A DNA stretch of 64,000 nucleotides from CAMCTV01 sp964420985 (lineage in GTDB: Bacteria; Bacteroidota; Bacteroidia; Flavobacteriales_D; Sanyastnellaceae). The first letter of the stretch is position 1. Every line of letters starts with the position of its first letter. Position numbers and translations under genes: made by a program. Location: NCBI GenBank assembly GCA_964420985.1, contig CAYQUT010000002.1, positions 124,001 through 188,000 on the forward strand. The letters run 5' to 3'. The notes below the pieces were generated by a model. The model worked only from the letters and a program-made list of their open reading frames with translations, made no database searches and had not been told where the DNA came from. This document shows, one piece after another, positions 46,095 through 55,377 of the stretch.

Positions 46095-46592
46095 ATGGAA
46101 ATTGTCAATAAGGTTGCTGCAAGTGGATTAATCACCATTGATCTGCAAGAGATAGTGGATCAAGTTGATTTTGAAGTGGTGGATATTCGTCCAGCTCTGT
46201 GGCAAGGGTTGGCACTAAGAGAGGCGGATTTAAAATCGTTTACTGAACAGTTGCTAACACAAGATTTTTCTGGTAAAGTATTGTGGTTGGATATTCCAGA
46301 AGATATTGTTGTTCCTCAATGGGCATTCATATGGATGCAATCCAAGTTGTATGGAAAGACAAAGGGTTTCTTTTTAGGTCCGTTATTAGAAGCGCAACGA
46401 TCTTTCTTGAAGAGTCACATTCTCCACATGGAAACCTCCGATTGGGAAGGGAAAAGAGTTGTGATTAAAGGCTGTACTGATCACCGTGTTACGTCCGAAA
46501 TTCAAATGATGCTGGTCAACCGTTTGTTGCCATGTGTGAAAAGCTTGATGTATGGTGAACCGTGTTCTACGGTTCCGTTGTTTAAGCGATAA
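46095..46592 (+). CDS. DUF2480 family protein
   Basis: 165 residues, matching a Bacteroidota-specific family of unknown function. Typical wording: SGLITIDLQE near the start, DIRPALWQGLALREADLK, VLWLDIPEDIVVPQWAFIWMQSKL and the C-terminal RVVIKGCTDHRVTSEIQMMLVNRLLPCVKSL region. It is cytoplasmic, with no signal or membrane helix. The 3-bp gap to dxs implies cotranscription. The Cys-Thr-Asp near the end recalls iron-sulfur or SufE/NifU-neighbour proteins, but I cannot assign a function. Confidence 0.87.
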   Translation: MEIVNKVAASGLITIDLQEIVDQVDFEVVDIRPALWQGLALREADLKSFTEQLLTQDFSGKVLWLDIPEDIVVPQWAFIWMQSKLYGKTKGFFLGPLLEAQRSFLKSHILHMETSDWEGKRVVIKGCTDHRVTSEIQMMLVNRLLPCVKSLMYGEPCSTVPLFKR

Positions 46593-46600
46593 CAAAATAA

Positions 46601-46690
46601 TGATTTCGCTCCTACGGAGCTTTTGATTCTATTTATGGGTAAGTGGTTATAGGCTATATATTCTTTGCTTATGCTTTGTAACCACTGAAT
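46601..46690. repeat. REP-like palindromes between DUF2480 and RAYT genes
   Basis: gctcc (46608-46612) and ggagc (46616-46620) form a short hairpin with a TAC loop and then TTTT, so it may also terminate dxs-DUF2480. A second inverted pair, agtggtta (46642-46649) and taaccact (46679-46686), spans 29 nt. I know the tcgctcctacggagc wording as an abundant dispersed palindrome in this phylum. The rest of the 183-bp gap shows nothing else. Confidence 0.55.
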
Positions 46691-46775
46691 GGCTAGAGGA
46701 TGATCTCATCTTATGCATTTATATGCCCCTTATGTGTTTCTTCTTTTTGAAATTGAATTGATATAACGTTGTCTC

Positions 46776-47324
46776 ATGAAACAACAAATATTTTTTGAAT
46801 CCGACCAAATTTACCGGGTAACTTGGGTCGCTCCAATGGATGGCTTATTTTATAATCATCTGGAGAGTCAATCACTGAATGCAGAGTATTTGCAGGAGCA
46901 ATTGGAAGCTGCGGGTAGGTTATTGGCTTGGGTTATGGTTCCAGGTCAATGTCATATTTTAATACAACTGCGCACAATGAAGAAGGGCGAAGGAGTGGTT
47001 GTATTTTCTGAGAAACTTAAAATGATATTTGGATTGGCTTTCTTTTTTGAAACAGAGAGAAGGTATAGTGCTCGGTGGGTGATGCCCAAGTATATTTCTT
47101 GTCCTGCGTATGGGGTCACGCGCAGTTTCATGCTGAGAGATCAGTTGAGATTCATACATGAAGTGCCAGTGGCATTGGGATATGCGATTGACCAATTTGA
47201 TTGGCCTTTGAGTTCAGCCCAATACGTGCACAATGCAAAATGGAAACATCCGTTGTTACAATGGTGGAATGATGAGATTACAAATTTGACCTGCAATGAT
47301 TCCGCATTTAGCAATATTGATTAA
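46776..47324 (+). CDS. Degenerate REP-associated tyrosine transposase (RAYT)-like protein
   Basis: 182 residues. The fold pattern of RAYT/Y1 transposases is visible: LAWVMVPGQCHILIQL corresponds to the family's AWxIMxNHxHLII, and LRFIHEVPVALGYAIDQFDWPLSSAQYV to DYIHNNPVxAGLVxxPEDYxYSSA. However, the HUH motif reads Gln58-Cys59-His60, so its first His is lost, and the conserved Tyr of YIH is Phe126. Strand cleavage by the usual chemistry is therefore not expected. It lies 9 bp before the histidine kinase gene and may be cotranscribed. It looks like a domesticated or decaying relative; a nucleic-acid-binding role is possible but unproven. Confidence 0.75.
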   Translation: MKQQIFFESDQIYRVTWVAPMDGLFYNHLESQSLNAEYLQEQLEAAGRLLAWVMVPGQCHILIQLRTMKKGEGVVVFSEKLKMIFGLAFFFETERRYSARWVMPKYISCPAYGVTRSFMLRDQLRFIHEVPVALGYAIDQFDWPLSSAQYVHNAKWKHPLLQWWNDEITNLTCNDSAFSNID

Positions 47325-47333
47325 TTTGGTTCA

Positions 47334-48818
47334 ATGAATCTATATAGCAGTAAGCAAAGATGGAAGTGGTTTTTGGTGTTGTTGGCGCTGCTGTTGGTGC
47401 TCTTTACTTTGGGTTACACGCAGATTATTGTCAATAGAATCAAGGAAGATGAAAAGCAAAAGGTAGCGTTATGGGCACAAAGTATCAGTAGGAATGCTCA
47501 ATCCACTGAATACATTGATTCTCTTTTGCATTTGCTCAGGAGTGAAGAAGAGACAAAGGGAAAGCTTATTGGTAGAGCGCTTAGCATTATCTCAAATGGA
47601 GACCCAAATCTGGATTATTCCTTTCCATCGGAATTTTTAAAGGAGAATAATTCCATTCCTATTTTGCTCTATGATAAGAGTAACCATTTTCAGCAGGGAA
47701 AGAACTTACCAAAAGGAAAAGAGCTCAATGCCCAATTTGCGGATTCATTGCGCGACAAAATAGTGCAGAAATATGATCCTATTCTGATACCTGAGTTGGG
47801 AATGAAATTGTATTTTGACGATAGTGAGTTGTACAAAAGCATTGAGCAAAAGTTAAATGAACTCAATAACAGTTTCTTAAATAACGAAGTAGTGGGATCA
47901 ACGGCGGTACCCATTTTGGTTGTTGAGCAAAAGACTGGTAAGGTCATAAAATATGCACGTTTGAAAGAGGAAGACGTTTCCAATCCCCAGCGATTGGAGG
48001 AGATTAAATCATACAATGCTCCCATCAGTGTGGTACAACCTGATGGAATGGCGGTAAATATATTTTATGAGGACTCATTGGTATTGCAGCAAATCAAATA
48101 TTTTCCGATTGGACAGTTGGTCTTGGTCGCTGTTTTCCTACTGGTGAGCTACCTTATCTTTTCAACCTATAGAAAGGCGGAGCAGAATCAAGTGTGGGTG
48201 GGGATGGCAAAGGAAACGGCGCATCAGTTAGGGACACCGTTGAGTTCATTGATGGGATGGGGAGCTTTACTGGAATCCCAAGGGGTGGAAAAGGGTTTTA
48301 TAGAAGAATTGAATAAAGATGTCAATCGATTGCAGATTATCACGGAGCGCTTTTCTAAGATTGGTTCTCAGGCGGAGCTGAAGGAGGTAGATTTACGACA
48401 CACCATTCATGAAGCTGTGGATTATGTTCAAAAACGAGTTTCTCGTCACATTCAATTTGACCAGCATTTGCCCACTCAACCCGTTGTATTAAAGATCAAT
48501 GAACCTTTGTTTGGTTGGGTTATTGAAAATTTGGTACGCAATGCAGCAGATGCTATGGGAGAATCTGGAATTATCGAGATACGGGTGTTCACAGACGAAC
48601 AGTGGGTGCGAGTTGAATTAAAAGACACGGGAAAGGGAATTCCAAAGCACAAGTGGAAAACAGTTTTTAAGCCGGGATATACCACCAAACCCAGAGGATG
48701 GGGTTTGGGACTATCTTTGGTTAAACGCATTGTAGAGGAGTATCACAGAGGACATATCTATGTATTGCGCTCTGAAGAAGGTGTGGGAACGACTTTTAGA
48801 ATTGATTTAAAGCGATAA
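47334..48818 (+). CDS. Membrane sensor histidine kinase
   Basis: 494 residues. Two membrane helices (about 12-30 and 260-280) bracket a periplasmic sensing region of about 230 residues with no known domain match (LRSEEETKGKLIGRALSII, KLYFDDSELYKSIEQKL). The cytoplasmic part has the H-box ETAHQLGTPLSSLMGW with phosphoacceptor His297, then the ATPase motifs: N-box ENLVRNAADAM, G1 DTGKGI, F-box and G2 GWGLGLSLVKRIVEEYH. No response regulator is nearby, so its partner lies elsewhere. It overlaps the convergent GNAT gene by 12 bp. The ligand is unknown. Confidence 0.92.
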   Translation: MNLYSSKQRWKWFLVLLALLLVLFTLGYTQIIVNRIKEDEKQKVALWAQSISRNAQSTEYIDSLLHLLRSEEETKGKLIGRALSIISNGDPNLDYSFPSEFLKENNSIPILLYDKSNHFQQGKNLPKGKELNAQFADSLRDKIVQKYDPILIPELGMKLYFDDSELYKSIEQKLNELNNSFLNNEVVGSTAVPILVVEQKTGKVIKYARLKEEDVSNPQRLEEIKSYNAPISVVQPDGMAVNIFYEDSLVLQQIKYFPIGQLVLVAVFLLVSYLIFSTYRKAEQNQVWVGMAKETAHQLGTPLSSLMGWGALLESQGVEKGFIEELNKDVNRLQIITERFSKIGSQAELKEVDLRHTIHEAVDYVQKRVSRHIQFDQHLPTQPVVLKINEPLFGWVIENLVRNAADAMGESGIIEIRVFTDEQWVRVELKDTGKGIPKHKWKTVFKPGYTTKPRGWGLGLSLVKRIVEEYHRGHIYVLRSEEGVGTTFRIDLKR

Positions 48819-49304
48819 TTGTTTGACCATGACATAGTCATTCATCTGATAACCATTACCAATTTCGATGTCTTCTGATTTTTCAATCACAAATCCGATG
48901 TGCTCGTAAAATCCAATGGATTTATTGTTTCTGTTGACATTTAATTCAATTTCCTTTTTATTCTTTTTCTTTCCCTCTTCAAAAATGTGGTTTAGCATTT
49001 TAAGTCCCCAACCGTTTTTTTGGGCAGCGGGATGGACGTATAGTTTGTGCAGCCTCACTCTGGTGTCACTGTGGTGAATACGAAACGATGCGAAACCATG
49101 TGGAATGTTGTCTTCTTTGAGTAAAATAAAAATATCTCCCTCGTCCATCTGATTTTCTAACGAGGGAACGCTGTACATTTTATCGAGCATGAAATCTATT
49201 TGGTCTTTGGAGATCATGTAATCATACACCAAAGGCCAAATCACATGTGCCAGATCATGAATTATTTTTAATTCTTCTTTCTTTACAATTTCTATTTCAG
49301 CCAT
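48807..49304 (-). CDS. GNAT-family N-acetyltransferase
   Basis: 165 residues with the GNAT pattern: N-terminal helix region, GFASFRIH, the strand LHKLYVHPAAQKNGWGLKML (acetyl-CoA loop in degenerate Q/RxxGxG/A form: QKNGWG), ELNVNRNNKSIGFYEHIGF and a C-terminal strand YVMVKQL. Members acetylate small molecules, antibiotics or protein N-termini; this substrate is unknown. Its start overlaps the miaE stop by 8 bp, so the two are cotranscribed, and its 3' end overlaps the histidine kinase gene. Confidence 0.9.
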   Translation of the reverse strand: MAEIEIVKKEELKIIHDLAHVIWPLVYDYMISKDQIDFMLDKMYSVPSLENQMDEGDIFILLKEDNIPHGFASFRIHHSDTRVRLHKLYVHPAAQKNGWGLKMLNHIFEEGKKKNKKEIELNVNRNNKSIGFYEHIGFVIEKSEDIEIGNGYQMNDYVMVKQLSL

Positions 49305-49893
49305 GCATTGTTTCCTTTTTTCCGTATTTGGTCATGAGAGAGGCTTCAAAATCCAAAAATTCTTGCCAACGGGTATCAACATCAACTCCTCTGCTGTATT
49401 TGCGCGCAAAGCTTATGAAAGTGGCGTAGTGTTCAGCTTCACTTGCCATAAGGTCAAAGTAAAAAGTTCTTAATTCGGAGTCATTGATCTGTTGTGATAA
49501 AATTTTAAATCGTTCACAACTTCTGGCTTCAATCATCGCTGCAAAAAGCATGCGGTCTACAAAGTTTTGTTCTTTGCTCCCCCCCTGTTTGATGAATGAA
49601 GCAAGGTCATGTACATATTCATCTTTACGTTCCCTTCCCAATTTCAGTCCTCTTTTCAGTAGCTGTTCGTGTACTTGACCGAAATGTTCCATCTCCTCTT
49701 GTGCTATTCTTACCATTTCTGTAACAAGATCCGGAAATTCAGGATACCTTACAATACTGGAAATGGCATTGCTTGCAGCTTTTTGTTCGCAATAGGCGTG
49801 ATCCGTTAAGACCTCTTCAATATTTTTTTCAGCGATGTTCACCCAGCGTGGGTCGGTGGGTAATTTTAGACCCAACATTACCTTATCAGACAT
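49297..49893 (-). CDS. miaE: tRNA-(2-methylthio-N6-isopentenyladenosine) hydroxylase
   Basis: MiaE hydroxylates the isopentenyl group of ms2i6A37 in tRNAs reading U-starting codons. The 198-residue ferritin-like four-helix protein shows carboxylate and His ligands for a diiron site: AYCEQKAA, AQEEMEHFGQVHEQL, MIEARSCERF and ASEAEHYATF. GLKLPTDPRWV at the start is a family trait. I chose the ATG at 49893; another ATG at 49908 adds five residues. It heads a two-gene unit with the GNAT gene and is divergent from rnr. Confidence 0.94.
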   Translation of the reverse strand: MSDKVMLGLKLPTDPRWVNIAEKNIEEVLTDHAYCEQKAASNAISSIVRYPEFPDLVTEMVRIAQEEMEHFGQVHEQLLKRGLKLGRERKDEYVHDLASFIKQGGSKEQNFVDRMLFAAMIEARSCERFKILSQQINDSELRTFYFDLMASEAEHYATFISFARKYSRGVDVDTRWQEFLDFEASLMTKYGKKETMHG

Positions 49894-49981
49894 GCTGCAA
49901 AGTTGCATTGAAAAGCGAAAAATTCAAAACCTTGGCTAAACATATTGTCAATGGTTCTTAAAAGTATTTACCTTCGTTAGG

Positions 49982-52105
49982 ATGAAAAATAGGAAGAAAA
50001 ATCCCGGAGGCGGGAATAAGAGAGTGCTGATGGATCAAGTGATGCAGGTGTTACAGTCCAATCCCCATCAACCAGTTAATTACAAGCAATTGTCTGCAGT
50101 ATTGGGTATACAGGATTCTGGAGGAAGAGTGCTATTGATGGAAGTGTTGGAAGATTTGAAGCGCAATGGGATGGTAAGAGAGCGAGACAGAGGTAAATTT
50201 TTACCAACTGTTTTGAATACAACTTTGGTTCAAGGAGTTCTGGACATCAACCGTTTTGGAAAAGGGTATGTCAGAATTGAAGGAATGGAAGAAGATGTGA
50301 TGTTGGAACGCGGACGTTATGGAACGGCTTTGCCAGGAGATACCATTGAGCTGTCCATTACTGGAACGGCAAGACGGCCTAAGGTAGAGTTTAAGCGCAT
50401 TGTTCAGCGTGGACGTGAGGAATATGTAGGTGTATTTTATGACAAAGGAGGTTACGGTGAAGTGCAACCAGTCAATCGTCAAATGCCTATTTATTTTGTA
50501 GTGAAAGCTGAAGGGAAGTCTACTGCTGTTACTGGAGACAAGGTTTCTGTGAAAATCAAGCAATGGACGGATCCCAAGCGCATGCCCTTGGCTGAGGTAA
50601 CGAAAGTTTTTGGTCAACAGGGTGTCCATGAGGTGGAAATGCATGCGATTCTCGCTGAATTCAACTTGCCTTATGAATTTCCAGATCACGTTGTGGATGC
50701 AGCCAATAAAATAGATCCTGGATTTACGCAGGAGGAAATTGCCAGAAGAAGGGATTTTAGAAATATTACCACCTTTACCATTGATCCATTTGACGCCAAG
50801 GATTTTGATGACGCGCTTTCATTGCAAAAGTTAGATAATGGAAATTGGGAAGTCGGTGTTCACATTGCAGATGTAAGTTTTTACGTTCAAGAGGGTTCTG
50901 TAGTTGACCTTGAAGCTCAGCAACGCGCCACTAGTGTTTATTTGGTGGATAGAACCATACCGATGTTACCTGAGCGCCTTTCGAATGAGCTCTGCTCACT
51001 TCGACCGAATGAGCAGAAGATGACTTTTTCTGTTGTCTTTGAGGTCAATGATAAGGCTGAAATTTTAAGTCACTGGATTGGAAGAACAATCATTGAAAGT
51101 GATCGCAGATTTACCTACGAGGAAGCACAAGCCATGATTGAAGGGGGGGAGGGCGATTTTAAGTCAGAGATTTTGACATTGAATGATTTGGCAAAGAGGT
51201 TTAGGAAGAAGCGTTTTGATCATGGTAGTATAGATTTTAGCAGTGAGGAGGTTAAGTTTCAATTGGATGAAAAGGGTACACCGACGGGCGTATATGTCAA
51301 AGTGATGAAGGATTCTAACCAGTTGATTGAAGAGTTTATGCTTTTGGCCAATCAATATGTAGCGATGTATGCAGGTAAACCCAAACAAGGATCACCCAAA
51401 CCATTTGTATACCGAATACATGATTTGCCAAGTCCAGAGAAAGTACAGCAGTTGAGGACTTTTCTGAAGCATTTGGGTTATAAGTTGCCTCGTCCTACGG
51501 ATAGTGTAAGTGGCAATGCCATAAAAGAGTTATTGGCACGTGTAGCAGGTGAACAAGAAGAAAGTATGGTTCAAATCATGGCCATTAGGGCCATGGCCAA
51601 GGCTGAATACAGCACCAACAACATTGGGCACTTTGGTTTGGCTTTTTCCTATTATTCCCATTTCACATCGCCCATCAGAAGATATCCCGATGTATTGGTG
51701 CATCGATTGTTGGACCGATATATTCAAGACCAAGGTTTGCCCAACGTGGCAAAGTTGGATCTTCATTGCAAGCATGATTCCATGATGGAAAAACGGGCTG
51801 CCGATGCGGAACGGGCAAGTATCAAATACAAACAAGTGGAATACCTATTGATGCGGAAGGATCAAATCTTTTCGGGTAAAATTAGTGGCATTACCAATGG
51901 CGGTTTGTTTGTAGAACTAGAAGGCAATAAATGTGAAGGTTTCTTACCCATTGAAGATTTGGGATTTGGTTTCCATTTTGATAAAGCCGCTTACATCATG
52001 GTCAATCAAAGAGGTGAGGAAATCCATCTCGGAGATGAGCTAGAAGTTAAAGTGAAGAGTGGAGATTTGTTGGAGCGACAAATTATTTTTTCATTGGTAG
52101 ATTGA
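49982..52105 (+). CDS. rnr: Ribonuclease R
   Basis: RNase R is a processive 3'-5' exoribonuclease able to degrade structured RNA. 707 residues: a basic N-terminus, a winged-helix segment (about 18-80, VMQVLQSNPHQPVNYKQL), OB cold-shock domains (GVLDINRFGKGYVR), the RNB catalytic domain (TIDPFDAKDFDDALSL with the metal-binding Asp cluster; YSHFTSPIRRYPDVLVHRLL), and a C-terminal S1 domain (FSGKISGITNGGLFVEL). The usual Lys-rich tail is absent. The start ATG follows a TACCTTCG box by 5 nt. It is followed 14 bp later by the GT2 gene. Confidence 0.96.
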   Translation: MKNRKKNPGGGNKRVLMDQVMQVLQSNPHQPVNYKQLSAVLGIQDSGGRVLLMEVLEDLKRNGMVRERDRGKFLPTVLNTTLVQGVLDINRFGKGYVRIEGMEEDVMLERGRYGTALPGDTIELSITGTARRPKVEFKRIVQRGREEYVGVFYDKGGYGEVQPVNRQMPIYFVVKAEGKSTAVTGDKVSVKIKQWTDPKRMPLAEVTKVFGQQGVHEVEMHAILAEFNLPYEFPDHVVDAANKIDPGFTQEEIARRRDFRNITTFTIDPFDAKDFDDALSLQKLDNGNWEVGVHIADVSFYVQEGSVVDLEAQQRATSVYLVDRTIPMLPERLSNELCSLRPNEQKMTFSVVFEVNDKAEILSHWIGRTIIESDRRFTYEEAQAMIEGGEGDFKSEILTLNDLAKRFRKKRFDHGSIDFSSEEVKFQLDEKGTPTGVYVKVMKDSNQLIEEFMLLANQYVAMYAGKPKQGSPKPFVYRIHDLPSPEKVQQLRTFLKHLGYKLPRPTDSVSGNAIKELLARVAGEQEESMVQIMAIRAMAKAEYSTNNIGHFGLAFSYYSHFTSPIRRYPDVLVHRLLDRYIQDQGLPNVAKLDLHCKHDSMMEKRAADAERASIKYKQVEYLLMRKDQIFSGKISGITNGGLFVELEGNKCEGFLPIEDLGFGFHFDKAAYIMVNQRGEEIHLGDELEVKVKSGDLLERQIIFSLVD

Positions 52106-52119
52106 TTTAATTTTGAATC

Positions 52120-52875
52120 ATGGCCCAATTCAGTGTTGTAGTGATAACGTTTAATGAGTCGCGGAATATTGCACGATGCATTCAAAGCGCGTTGAAAGTA
52201 TCGGATGACGTTGTGGTATGGGATTCTTTTTCAAAAGATGATACTGTTGCTGTAGCGAAAGCTTTGGGTGCACGCGTCTATCAACATGAATGGCAAGGTT
52301 ATTCTATTTCTAAAAATGCGGCCAACAAAATGGCCAAATATGATTGGGTATTGTCATTGGATGCCGATGAGTGTTTTGATGAAGCATTAGAAAAATCATT
52401 ATTACAGTGGAGAGATGGAACTCCCGTTCCAGCATCCTTTCATCGTTTGACCAATTATTGCGGATCTTGGATTCGGCACTGTGGATGGTATCCTGATACA
52501 AAGTTCAGGTTGTTCAACAGAAATGAAGTTCGCTGGGAGGGTATCATTCATGAATATCTTCAGTCAGATATTGAGATAACCCCGGTTGTTTTAAAGGGCA
52601 ATTGTTTGCATTACAGTTATTATGATAGAGAGGGACATTATGCCCAAGCTAAAAAGTTTGTTACTCTGATGGCCAAAGAAAAAGTAATGGCTGGAAAAAG
52701 AACTTTTTGGTGCATGCGGTGGTTGTCTCCTATTGCAAAATTTCTGAATATGTATTTGATAAAGGCGGGTATATTGGATGGTGTTGCAGGCTGGCATGTT
52801 TGCAGAATATCTGCATGGGCGGCCTATCAGAAATATGTCATGTGGTATCAATTTCAAACGGAGGTTAAGCCATGA
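52120..52875 (+). CDS. Family 2 glycosyltransferase (WaaE/KdtX-like)
   Basis: 251 residues. GT-A fold: FSVVVITFNESRNIARCIQSA at the start, then VVVWDSFSKDDTV and the DxD motif in LSLDADECF, followed by TKFRLFNRNEVRWEG and HEYLQ. This arrangement is typical of LPS-core glucosyltransferases of the WaaE/KdtX kind, which act on the cytoplasmic face of the inner membrane. It sits between rnr and a heptosyltransferase-like gene with which it overlaps by 4 bp. The exact sugar and acceptor are inferred from family only. Confidence 0.92.
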   Translation: MAQFSVVVITFNESRNIARCIQSALKVSDDVVVWDSFSKDDTVAVAKALGARVYQHEWQGYSISKNAANKMAKYDWVLSLDADECFDEALEKSLLQWRDGTPVPASFHRLTNYCGSWIRHCGWYPDTKFRLFNRNEVRWEGIIHEYLQSDIEITPVVLKGNCLHYSYYDREGHYAQAKKFVTLMAKEKVMAGKRTFWCMRWLSPIAKFLNMYLIKAGILDGVAGWHVCRISAWAAYQKYVMWYQFQTEVKP

Positions 52876-53840
52876 TGGCCAATAGTCGAATCCTCATCGT
52901 TCGGACGGATAGTATAGGTGACGTGATGTTGACATTGCCCATGGCTTATTACATCAAGCAATTGTTTCCTCAGTCAACGGTTGTTTTTTTGGGGAAATCA
53001 TACACGCAAGATATTGTTTCAAGGTGCTTATGGGTGGATGAGTTTCTCAATGCTGATGCGGCTGTGGATGATCAATCGGCATCGGATTGGATGAAATCTT
53101 TGGAATTGGATGCCGTTGTGTTTGCCCTGCCCAATGCTTTTTGGATGAAGGCTTGCGCAGCGGCCAGAATAAAAATGAGGATTGCGACAGGACACCGGTT
53201 AAGCAGTTGGAAATGGGCTACGCATCGACCCATGTTTGGAAGGAAGAATTCTGCTTTGCATGAGGCTCAGTTGAATTTGAAATTGCTTTCTGTTTTTGGA
53301 TTTAAGAAACTCCCCACTCTGCAGGAGTTGAATCAGCTAGAATTGTTGTCTTTTAGGGTAACAGAAAAAAAGAGGCGTTTGATTATTCATCCCTTTTCAC
53401 AAGGAAGCGCATTGAATTGGACATTGCAGGAGTATGATGAGTTGGTGGGTTTATTGAAAGGCAATGATTGGGATTTGGTGGTTTCGGGTACTGCAAAGGA
53501 TCAAGTTTTGTTATCCGATTTTGGCGGTGAAAATTTGAACAGTATTCCTTCTATTTGTGGGGAATTGACACTGGATGCATTCATCGATTATATCGCTGAA
53601 AGCGAAATGCTTTTGGCATGTAGCACAGGACCATTGCATCTTGCGGCCTCCGCAGGGATTAAGGCTGTAGGACTGTATGTGAATCGCCGACCAATACACC
53701 CAGGGCGGTGGTCACCTCTTGGGCCACAGGTTTTTCTTATGGAAGAGAAAGATGAAGGTCAAGACACCATTTTAACTACGCCAACCGAGGTCGCCACTTT
53801 TCTGAAGACCATAATGGAGCGCCCAACCACCATGCGCTAA
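52872..53840 (+). CDS. Family 9 glycosyltransferase (heptosyltransferase-like)
   Basis: 322 residues with the GT-B architecture of ADP-heptose:LPS heptosyltransferases. It opens ILIVRTDSIGDVMLTLPMAYYIKQLFP and has IHPFSQGSALNWTLQEYDELV at the second domain and ACSTGPLHLAASAGIKAVGLY with the donor-binding region near the end. It overlaps the GT2 gene (ATGA), so both likely work on the same LPS core. Its last 65 bp overlap the 3' end of the O-antigen ligase gene on the other strand, an unusually long convergent overlap. The sugar donor may not be heptose. Confidence 0.92.
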   Translation: MMANSRILIVRTDSIGDVMLTLPMAYYIKQLFPQSTVVFLGKSYTQDIVSRCLWVDEFLNADAAVDDQSASDWMKSLELDAVVFALPNAFWMKACAAARIKMRIATGHRLSSWKWATHRPMFGRKNSALHEAQLNLKLLSVFGFKKLPTLQELNQLELLSFRVTEKKRRLIIHPFSQGSALNWTLQEYDELVGLLKGNDWDLVVSGTAKDQVLLSDFGGENLNSIPSICGELTLDAFIDYIAESEMLLACSTGPLHLAASAGIKAVGLYVNRRPIHPGRWSPLGPQVFLMEEKDEGQDTILTTPTEVATFLKTIMERPTTMR

Positions 53841-55377
53841 AGAAAGCAATGAAGGTAATTCCGGCTTGCGTTTCTAGTGTGTCTTCTGTAATCATGGAGA
53901 AAAGAATAATCATGACATAAATACTTGCGATGAGGGAGCATCGTTTGGCCGCTTTGATGATGTTGTATAAGAATACAATACAGAAAATCAAGCCCAATAT
54001 TCCGAGGGTAAGAATGATGGTCATATATTGGTTGTGCGTTCTGAGTTGGTACTTTTCCATTAGACCATGGTTGTTGGCCGTATAGTTTTCTTTGATGACA
54101 TCATTTAAATCACCAGTTCCTGTGCCCAATAACCAATTTTCTCCGATGAGATGTATGGCGTTTTGCCAATAGATAAATCTTTGAAACAAAGAATAGCCAT
54201 TGGGAGCATCGCCGAGTTTGATCATTTGATATTCAAAGAACAGTTTATCAAAACGTCTTTCAAAACCGTTCATCTGGGTGTAACGACAATTGGGGATTCC
54301 CATCTCAATTTCTCTGATTTGCTCATCGCTAAGGGCTTTCACAGACAAAAGATCTTTGGGTTTGCCCATTGAGCTGATATACCGGATCAGGGTTTGATGG
54401 ATGTCTCCACCTGATAAATCCTTTTGATTATAATCGATGGCACTGCGTTGATTCCATCCAGCAATGAGTTCCTTTTCGCATATATTGAGATGAACCAAAT
54501 AACCGTTTTCAATTTGAAGATTATTCCAATTACTGGAATATTCATTGCCTTCACTTGTTTTGTACAGCGCGGTTTGGTTGGGTTGGATGGTGTTGTAATT
54601 CTTAAACAGATGCGTGACATAAGCCAAACTACAGATCAAAAAAACACCGAGGGTGCCCAATGTCCAGATTTTGTAGCGATAAGAAAAACGCAGTTTGAGG
54701 TATCGAACAACGAAGAAAAGACCAGTAACAGCCACCAAAAAAATGCCCGTTGCCGATTCGATTAATACAAGGTAGTAGATAAGAAAAAGGGACAACCCAA
54801 ATCGCATGAGGGTTTTCCACCATTGATGAAAGGGATAAGACCAAAGCAAGGCAATGCCCAATGCGCTGAAGAGCCCCATACGCACGTGGGATGTAAAAAC
54901 GCTGTATTCTCGAATTTGCGAAGGGCTTAATTTTTTGGATACCACCCAATGGGACAATGGCATGGCATCATGCACCAAAAGTATTGAAACGATTGCTGAA
55001 ACGACAATGCCGAAAATGAAAGTCCATTCAATGATTCGTCTTTTTTCTTTTTTTAAATCAATCAAATAGGAGGGAAGCGTTATGGATAGTAGAAGCAGTG
55101 GTAACTTGATACGAAGGTCATTGATACCAAAATTCCAGTTGCTGGACCAGGTCATTGCGAGCAATAAAAGCACATACAGAATAACCCAATTTCTGGTGGT
55201 CGAAAAAGTGATAAATACCCATGGTTTAATCTCTTTACGTATCAAATCGTAAAGCCACTGAATTGTCATCCCTATCGTGCCAATGGACATTAAAACCGGG
55301 GACAATGATAAGCCTATGACGATGAAAATCATCCATGTCATGAGTAACCAGTGGTGAATGTTTTGTTTCAAGGTCAT
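53776..55377 (-). CDS. O-antigen ligase family membrane protein
   Basis: 533 residues with about ten to twelve membrane helices and one large periplasmic loop between about residues 250 and 420. The Wzy/WaaL-type signature is the loop end with GTGTGDLNDVIKENY followed by YQLRTHNQYMTIILTLGILGL (conserved His). Known members join O-antigen to lipid A-core or polymerise O-units at the periplasmic face. The start overlaps the S41 protease stop by 4 bp, making it last in the deaminase-S41-rnpA-S41 operon. The 3' end overlaps the GT9 gene by 65 bp. Ligase versus polymerase cannot be separated by sequence. Confidence 0.88.
   Translation of the reverse strand: MTLKQNIHHWLLMTWMIFIVIGLSLSPVLMSIGTIGMTIQWLYDLIRKEIKPWVFITFSTTRNWVILYVLLLLAMTWSSNWNFGINDLRIKLPLLLLSITLPSYLIDLKKEKRRIIEWTFIFGIVVSAIVSILLVHDAMPLSHWVVSKKLSPSQIREYSVFTSHVRMGLFSALGIALLWSYPFHQWWKTLMRFGLSLFLIYYLVLIESATGIFLVAVTGLFFVVRYLKLRFSYRYKIWTLGTLGVFLICSLAYVTHLFKNYNTIQPNQTALYKTSEGNEYSSNWNNLQIENGYLVHLNICEKELIAGWNQRSAIDYNQKDLSGGDIHQTLIRYISSMGKPKDLLSVKALSDEQIREIEMGIPNCRYTQMNGFERRFDKLFFEYQMIKLGDAPNGYSLFQRFIYWQNAIHLIGENWLLGTGTGDLNDVIKENYTANNHGLMEKYQLRTHNQYMTIILTLGILGLIFCIVFLYNIIKAAKRCSLIASIYVMIILFSMITEDTLETQAGITFIAFFSAWWLGAPLWSSEKWRPRLA

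Noticed and set aside
46593..46775. tRNA or small RNA gene in the gap before the RAYT gene
   Set aside because: The inverted repeats do not form a cloverleaf and no T-loop motif is present.
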